Positions 59,464-64,000 of a stretch of DNA of 64,000 nucleotides are shown piece after piece. The notes under the pieces were generated by a model that searched no databases, had not been told where the DNA came from, and was given only the letters and a program-made list of their open reading frames with translations. Each line of letters opens with the position of its first letter. Positions within the stretch are counted from its first letter, which is position 1. The translations under genes and the position numbers were made by a program. The stretch is taken from positions 1-64,000 of the forward strand of contig CALGNX010000008.1 of the NCBI GenBank assembly GCA_937958265.1, read 5' to 3'. The DNA is from an uncultured Algibacter sp. (GTDB lineage: Bacteria; Bacteroidota; Bacteroidia; Flavobacteriales; Flavobacteriaceae).

Positions 59464-60777
59464 TTAGTATTTAATCCATTTTATTAATTCTTTATAGCTT
59501 GGTTTTTTACCGTACATTAAAATACCTACACGGTATATTTTCGCAGCAAACCAGACTGTAAATGTAAATGAACTTAGCAAGATTAATAAAGATATAACCT
59601 GTTGCCAAACAGGAACACCAAACGGAATTCGCATAAGCATAACCACAGGAGATGTTAATGGTATAAACGAAAATACCGTTGAAACTGTACCATGAGGATC
59701 TTCTATAACTGTAAACACGCCTATATATACAGCTAGAATAAGCGGCATTATTATAGGAAGCATAAACTGCTGCGTATCTGTTTCATTATCTACAGCGGCA
59801 CCAATTGCGGCATAGAAGGAGCTGTATAATAAATAGCCTCCAATAAAAAATAATATAAAGGCAACAATCAAGTTGGTTAATGGCAAATTATAAAATGCTA
59901 AAGCTATGTTTTGAATTTGCAAATTAAATTCGGGGCTCTGCATCGCCTGAGCCACAACTTGCTGTTGTGGTGTTTGCATTTGCGCCACATCTATACCTAA
60001 AAATAACGATGCCAAGGTTATTAAAAGAGCGCCCAAAACAACCCAAATTACAAACTGTGTTATACCCGCTAATGAGGTCCCAATTATTTTGCCAAGCATG
60101 AGTTGAATAGGTTTTACAGAAGAAATAATAACCTCTATAATCCTACTTGTTTTTTCTTCTATAACGCTACGCATAATCATGTTTCCATATATGATGATAA
60201 ACATAAATAATAAATACCCTGCTGCACCGCCAAAAACAAGCTTAACAACATTGTCTACTTTTGATGTTTTTTTACCCTCAAAACTCTCTTGGTTAATCTC
60301 TACATTTACTTTTGAGGCCGCTAACTTATTAACATCAATACCTTGCTGTATTCTATTTTGCAAGGTTAATTCTGTTTGGATACGATTCTCCAAGCTTGAA
60401 ATTACCGCTAATGATGGGGAATCCTCCGAATAGAACGTTACGTTTTTATTTTTTTGCATACCATTAAAAACCGTATCGATGTGCAGTAATCCATAACCTG
60501 AGGCTTCCTTAGCAATTATTTTAGCATCGTTTAATGTTACCCCTTCTATTAAACTGTACGACGTATTTTCGGAATTTTGAAAAACCGAACTTAATAATCC
60601 AGATTCGTCTAGTACAAAAATAGACCTTACTTTATCCTTGTTTAACTGTGTTAGATAAGAAACAATTGCTATGAATGTAATGAATATTAAAGGACTTAGA
60701 AAAGTCATAATAATAAACGACTTGTTTTTAACTTTAGTTAAATATTCTCGCTTTATAATAAGTGGTAAATGATTCAT
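59464..60777 (-). CDS. ABC transporter permease, NatB/ABC-2 type
   Basis: Permease subunit of about 437 residues. The first helix (about 20-42, SFIIMTFLSPLIFITFIAIVSYL) is followed by a periplasmic domain of about 130 residues. Five more helices come between about 175 and 425 (LLFMFIIIYGNMIMRSVIEEKTSRIIEVIISSVKP is the ABC-2 signature region). The ATG at 60777 (MNHLPLIIKREYL) is preferred to a TTG at 60795. The partner ATPase lies 76 nt upstream. The substrate is unknown; NatAB relatives export sodium. Confidence 0.87.
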   Translation of the reverse strand: MNHLPLIIKREYLTKVKNKSFIIMTFLSPLIFITFIAIVSYLTQLNKDKVRSIFVLDESGLLSSVFQNSENTSYSLIEGVTLNDAKIIAKEASGYGLLHIDTVFNGMQKNKNVTFYSEDSPSLAVISSLENRIQTELTLQNRIQQGIDVNKLAASKVNVEINQESFEGKKTSKVDNVVKLVFGGAAGYLLFMFIIIYGNMIMRSVIEEKTSRIIEVIISSVKPIQLMLGKIIGTSLAGITQFVIWVVLGALLITLASLFLGIDVAQMQTPQQQVVAQAMQSPEFNLQIQNIALAFYNLPLTNLIVAFILFFIGGYLLYSSFYAAIGAAVDNETDTQQFMLPIIMPLILAVYIGVFTVIEDPHGTVSTVFSFIPLTSPVVMLMRIPFGVPVWQQVISLLILLSSFTFTVWFAAKIYRVGILMYGKKPSYKELIKWIKY

Positions 60778-60853
60778 AAAATATTTATTTTTCAAAACTT
60801 AAAACCCTGTTTTTATTTTAATAATACGAGTTTTAAGAGTGCTATAACAGTAT

Positions 60854-61795
60854 TTAAATGTTTTGTAAATTATTATGCTTTACAGCCTGAATAAAAATAT
60901 CATTTACGCTAGGTATTAATTCTACGAAATGGGATAGCTGTCCTTTTCTAATTAAATAACTCAGCAAATCGTTTGGTTTTTCATCTTGCTGCAGTTTAAT
61001 GTTTAGTTTTAAGTCGTCGTCTAACGTTTTAAAATTAGCTTTGGAAACAATAAATTTTGAAGCCAATTCTTTTTCCAAAAGGTTATGGTCGTTACATTTA
61101 ATACCAATTTCATAAGTATTCGTTTTATATTGACGCTTTACGTCTGCCAATTTACCATCTAATATTTTATTTGATTTATGAATTAATGCAATATCATCAC
61201 ATAGCTCTTCAACAGATTCCATTCTATGGGTAGAAAATATTACAGTTGCTCCGTTTTCGCGTAACCTTAAAATTTCGTCTTTTATTAAATTGGCGTTTAT
61301 GGGATCGAAACCAGAAAAAGGTTCGTCGAAAATTAATAGCTTTGGCTCATGGAGTACAGTTACAACAAATTGAATTTTCTGAGCCATCCCTTTTGATAGT
61401 TCTTGAATTTTTTTGTTCCACCAATCGCCAATTTCTAAACGCTCAAACCAATACTTTAAACGCTTTTTTGCTTCAGCCTTACTTAAACCTTTTAATTGCG
61501 CTAAGTATAAGGCTTGCTCACCTACCTTCATAGACTTGTATAAACCACGTTCCTCTGGCAAGTAACCTATATCCATAATATGCTTTTGCCCTAAAGGCTC
61601 TCCATCCAAACTTATAATACCGGTATCTGGCATTGTTATTTGATTAACCACGCGTATAAGTGTTGTTTTCCCTGCACCGTTTGGACCTAATAATCCAAAA
61701 ATACTACCCTTCGGTATTTCTATGGAAACATTGTTTAAAGCTTTAAAGTCTCCAAAATGTTTAGAAACATTTTGTACTTCTAACAGATTACTCAT
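60854..61795 (-). CDS. ABC transporter ATP-binding protein, NatA type
   Basis: ATPase subunit (313 aa) with Walker A GPNGAGKTT (about 35-43), the Q-loop region, the ABC signature LSKGMAQKIQF (about 138-148), Walker B LLIFDEPFSG (about 158-167) and the H-loop STHRME (about 190-195). The C-terminal 90 residues form the accessory domain seen in ABC-2-type exporters. It is first in a five-gene minus-strand operon: ATPase, permease, MscS, DUF6268, response regulator. That order recurs in flavobacteria and suggests an envelope-stress or osmotic role. Confidence 0.9.
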   Translation of the reverse strand: MSNLLEVQNVSKHFGDFKALNNVSIEIPKGSIFGLLGPNGAGKTTLIRVVNQITMPDTGIISLDGEPLGQKHIMDIGYLPEERGLYKSMKVGEQALYLAQLKGLSKAEAKKRLKYWFERLEIGDWWNKKIQELSKGMAQKIQFVVTVLHEPKLLIFDEPFSGFDPINANLIKDEILRLRENGATVIFSTHRMESVEELCDDIALIHKSNKILDGKLADVKRQYKTNTYEIGIKCNDHNLLEKELASKFIVSKANFKTLDDDLKLNIKLQQDEKPNDLLSYLIRKGQLSHFVELIPSVNDIFIQAVKHNNLQNI

Positions 61796-61977
61796 ACTAC
61801 ATTTTAATTTTACCTTATGTTGGTAAATATATTAAATGTTTGGCCCTAAAAGTTATTGCTTTTAATAAAATTTATATAAGCACTTTTAATAGCACAACAC
61901 ATATTGTAGCTATTGGTAGCTTTTTAGTTTTGATTAACGCTAAGGTTTTAATTTATAATTTCAACAAAAGGAAAACA
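61796..61977. other. Short intergenic region before cydB
   Basis: This contains the promoter region of the ABC operon. A 62-codon plus-strand frame at 61840-62028 overlaps the cydB end and is not supported. Confidence 0.4.
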
Positions 61978-63015
61978 CTAATAACTCGTATCATCCAATT
62001 GTACAAGCCCCTTAAAAGTTCTGTATAAAAACGCAAAATAAAAAGCTAATAGCGGCGCACCTAAACAAACAATAATAAGCATAATACCAAGTGATTTTTG
62101 AGATGAAGCTGCATTATAAATAGTAATACTGTAAGCTGGGTTTATGGTTGATGGTAATAAAACTGGGTACAATTGAAATGCCACTAGCATAAGTAAAAAA
62201 GCCATAGTTAATGAAGAAAAAATTAATGCCTGGCCATATTTCTTTTTAGACACCAATCGCGGCACATTTGCAACAGCCAAAAACGCTAATATTGGAATAA
62301 CAAAAAATGCGGGATATTCCTTAAATTTATCTGTAACACCTAGTAAAAAAACTAATGTATATAAAGAGGTTGCTGCAAAACTTATTATAAAAAAAATCAT
62401 ACTTTTTTTAAGTAAAAAAGTTAATCTAGCATGCAAGCGCCCTTCTGTTTTTAATAGTAAAAATATAGCGCCCTGCATCATAAATAAAAACACGGTAGTA
62501 AGCCCAACCATTATTGCATAAGGATTTAAAAACGAGAAGAACAAACCACCAGTGTAAGTTAAGTTTTCTCCTATTTGCAAGCCTTGTAACAAATTTGCTA
62601 AGACAACACCCAACAAAAATGAAATTAAAATATTAGACGTAAAATAAACAATATCCCAAGTTTTACGCCACCACAACATTTTTTCTGCACTCCTAAATTT
62701 TATTGCAGAAGACCGTAACACTAACAGCATTAAAAATAACATAAAAGGAATATACATGGATGATAGCATTGTAGCATACATAACCGGGAAACCTGCAAAT
62801 AAAGCACCACCACCTATTACCAACCATACTTGGTTAGCATCCCATAAAGGACCTATGGCATTAATAGCAATTCGCCTACTTAAATCTTTTTTAAAAAACA
62901 AATGCCATGAACCAGCACCATAATCGAAACCCTCTAAAATAGCATAACCAGAAAATAACAAACCAACAACTAAAAACCAAAGCGTTGGGTAATCTAGACC
63001 TAAAAATGTTTCCAT
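61978..63015 (-). CDS. cydB: Cytochrome bd ubiquinol oxidase subunit II
   Basis: Membrane subunit (345 aa) of the high-affinity bd-type terminal oxidase. The opening DYPTLWFLVVGLLFSGYAILEGFDYGAGSWHLF (about 8-40; GFDYGAG signature) and GPLWDANQVWLVIGGGALFAGFPVMYAT (about 55-82) are diagnostic. Eight to nine hydrophobic helices are apparent. It follows cydA by 4 nt. No cydX-like micropeptide is seen after it, and the cydDC exporter is not in the window. Confidence 0.95.
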   Translation of the reverse strand: METFLGLDYPTLWFLVVGLLFSGYAILEGFDYGAGSWHLFFKKDLSRRIAINAIGPLWDANQVWLVIGGGALFAGFPVMYATMLSSMYIPFMLFLMLLVLRSSAIKFRSAEKMLWWRKTWDIVYFTSNILISFLLGVVLANLLQGLQIGENLTYTGGLFFSFLNPYAIMVGLTTVFLFMMQGAIFLLLKTEGRLHARLTFLLKKSMIFFIISFAATSLYTLVFLLGVTDKFKEYPAFFVIPILAFLAVANVPRLVSKKKYGQALIFSSLTMAFLLMLVAFQLYPVLLPSTINPAYSITIYNAASSQKSLGIMLIIVCLGAPLLAFYFAFLYRTFKGLVQLDDTSY

Positions 63016-63019
63016 AAAA

Positions 63020-64000
63020 TTAAACGCGTTTTAAAAATGAATCTGGATTCTTGGCCTCATCAAAAGGGCCATTTTTTATTTTTTTATTTACTGAATAAAT
63101 GAATAAAACAAAAAGGATAGCGTACACCACTAAAAATAAGATTAACGAAAATAGAATTTGATTTGAGGATACCGCTTGGGAAAAACCCTCGCTAGTTCTT
63201 AAGTGACCATAAACAATCCATGGCTGCCTTCCCATTTCTGCTGCAAACCACCCCACCTGATTGGCTATTTGAGGCAGAAGTACAGAGAAAGCAAAAACCT
63301 TAAGCAACCATTTTTTATTAAACAAGGTGCCGCGCCACCATAAAAAACTAGCATAAAGCGTAAGCCCAATAAGAAACATGCCTATAGAAATCATTATATG
63401 ATAAAACTGAAAAACCGCATTTACTTGTCCTGGTCTATCGGCCTTACGGAAAGCATTTAACCCTGTAATAGGCGCATTAAAGTCTTGGTGTACCAAAAAA
63501 GATAAACCGCCTGGTAGTTTTACGCCTGTAACCTCTTGGGTTTCATTATTCACCCAACCAAATAGATATAGATCGGCTGCTGCAGATTTTTCGTAATGCC
63601 CCTCCATAGCTGCTAATTTAGCTGGTTGGTTAACCGCCACACCATCTGCTGAACTATGACCTGAAATTAATTGAGTTAGAGATACAATTGTAGCTATACC
63701 TAAAGCAATTTTAAATGCCTTTTTTGAAATTTCTATATACCTCCCTTTCAATAAGTAATAAGCATGTACACTAAGTACTAAAAAAGAACCGGCTAAAATA
63801 GCGCCCTGCCATACATGCATAATTCTATCCAGGCTAGATGGGTTAAAAACCATAGCCCAAAAATCGGTAACCTCAGCCCTGGCATTAAAACCCTCGCCCA
63901 CAATATGATAACCAGCAGGTGTTTGCTGCCAACTATTTGCTACAACTATCCAAACGGCTGAAAACATAGAGCCTAAAAACACACCTATAGTTGAGATAAA
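63020..64000 (-). CDS. cydA: Cytochrome bd ubiquinol oxidase subunit I (5' end beyond window)
   Basis: The visible 326 codons are the C-terminal part of CydA, and the frame stays open to the window edge at 64000. A GTG at 63982 is internal: the upstream codons read FISTIG and join VFLGSMFSAVWIVVANSWQQTPAGY, the conserved CydA stretch. Family members are about 440-520 residues, so roughly 110 or more N-terminal residues lie outside. Visible are GHSSADGVAVNQPAKLAAMEGHYEK, where the Q-loop region begins, and GWFAAEMGRQPWIVYGHLRTSEG (the second-half GRQPW signature). The short Q-loop matches the CydA type of Bacteroidota. cydB follows after 4 nt. Confidence 0.95.
   Translation of the reverse strand, partial: FISTIGVFLGSMFSAVWIVVANSWQQTPAGYHIVGEGFNARAEVTDFWAMVFNPSSLDRIMHVWQGAILAGSFLVLSVHAYYLLKGRYIEISKKAFKIALGIATIVSLTQLISGHSSADGVAVNQPAKLAAMEGHYEKSAAADLYLFGWVNNETQEVTGVKLPGGLSFLVHQDFNAPITGLNAFRKADRPGQVNAVFQFYHIMISIGMFLIGLTLYASFLWWRGTLFNKKWLLKVFAFSVLLPQIANQVGWFAAEMGRQPWIVYGHLRTSEGFSQAVSSNQILFSLILFLVVYAILFVLFIYSVNKKIKNGPFDEAKNPDSFLKRV

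Noticed and set aside
61840-62028. 62-codon plus-strand frame next to cydB
   Set aside because: It overlaps the cydB 3' end by about 50 nt, has no promoter or family resemblance, and is best explained as chance.
1-64000. CRISPR arrays, rRNA and tRNA genes
   Set aside because: No regularly spaced repeats and no rRNA-like or clear cloverleaf sequence were noticed in the gaps. A tRNAscan/Infernal run would be needed to exclude them fully.

Overview
This 64 kb window is a chromosomal stretch from a member of the Bacteroidota, almost certainly a Flavobacteriaceae (marine or gliding-type flavobacterium). The base composition is very AT-rich. Promoters carry the Bacteroidota -7 element TAnnTTTG. 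Several secreted proteins end in type IX secretion (T9SS) sorting domains. Gene order in several blocks is typical of flavobacteria: ruvX-def-DUF5606; pyrE-SRPBCC-birA-rsfS-ftsH-LUD-cdsA-psd-ACBP; and the ABC transporter-MscS-outer-membrane-protein-response-regulator block. No rRNA, tRNA, CRISPR array or intact mobile element was seen. The only transposase trace is a C-terminal fragment at the left edge.

Layout. 1-4 kb: end of an IS982-like transposase, a tandem pair of secreted PL14-like polysaccharide lyases, and a gene-poor gap that hides an overlooked 52-codon gene with a GTG start. 4-20 kb: housekeeping genes on both strands (Ca/Na antiporter, SDR epimerase, mnmD, ilvE, MazG-like pyrophosphohydrolase, crcB, YpdA-type reductase, TPR protein, rsmG, desaturase, aspartate-type aminotransferase, argS). 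20-24 kb: DUF1800/DUF1501 secreted pair. 24-29 kb: a MerR regulator with the complete CarH adenosylcobalamin photoreceptor signature, followed by crtI-crtB-crtZ-crtY. These genes encode phytoene to zeaxanthin, and a candidate CarH operator lies inside the crtI promoter. 29-34 kb: TlpA thioredoxin, a two-repeat lipoprotein, DUF5606-def-ruvX, dapD. 34.6-39.2 kb: a surface-glycan island (Stealth phosphotransferase, YrbL-like kinase, CDP-glycerol-type transferase, GT2, KdkA-like kinase). 39-42 kb: cca and ctaA. 42-43.9 kb: an accessory patch bounded by 9-bp inverted repeats, holding a secreted protein of unknown function and a decayed gene. 43.9-56 kb: sulP, nudix, the pyrE-to-ACBP block, DUF202, queE and an Ohr/OsmC protein. 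53.6-54.4 kb contains reading frames broken by single-base losses. 56.4-62 kb: the ABC exporter-MscS-DUF6268-sigma-54 response regulator operon. 62-64 kb: cydB and the end of cydA.

The most notable items are: (1) the probable light- and B12-controlled carotenoid operon with 11-bp-spaced operator repeats; (2) three copies of a dispersed, structured element of about 90 nt; (3) the cassette-like patch at 42.2-43.5 kb; (4) a sigma-54-type response regulator with no DNA-binding domain and a GAFTSA instead of GAFTGA loop; (5) very long palindromic bidirectional terminators; (6) a likely nearly leaderless pyrE and queE. All functional calls rest on motif recognition by eye; no database search was run.
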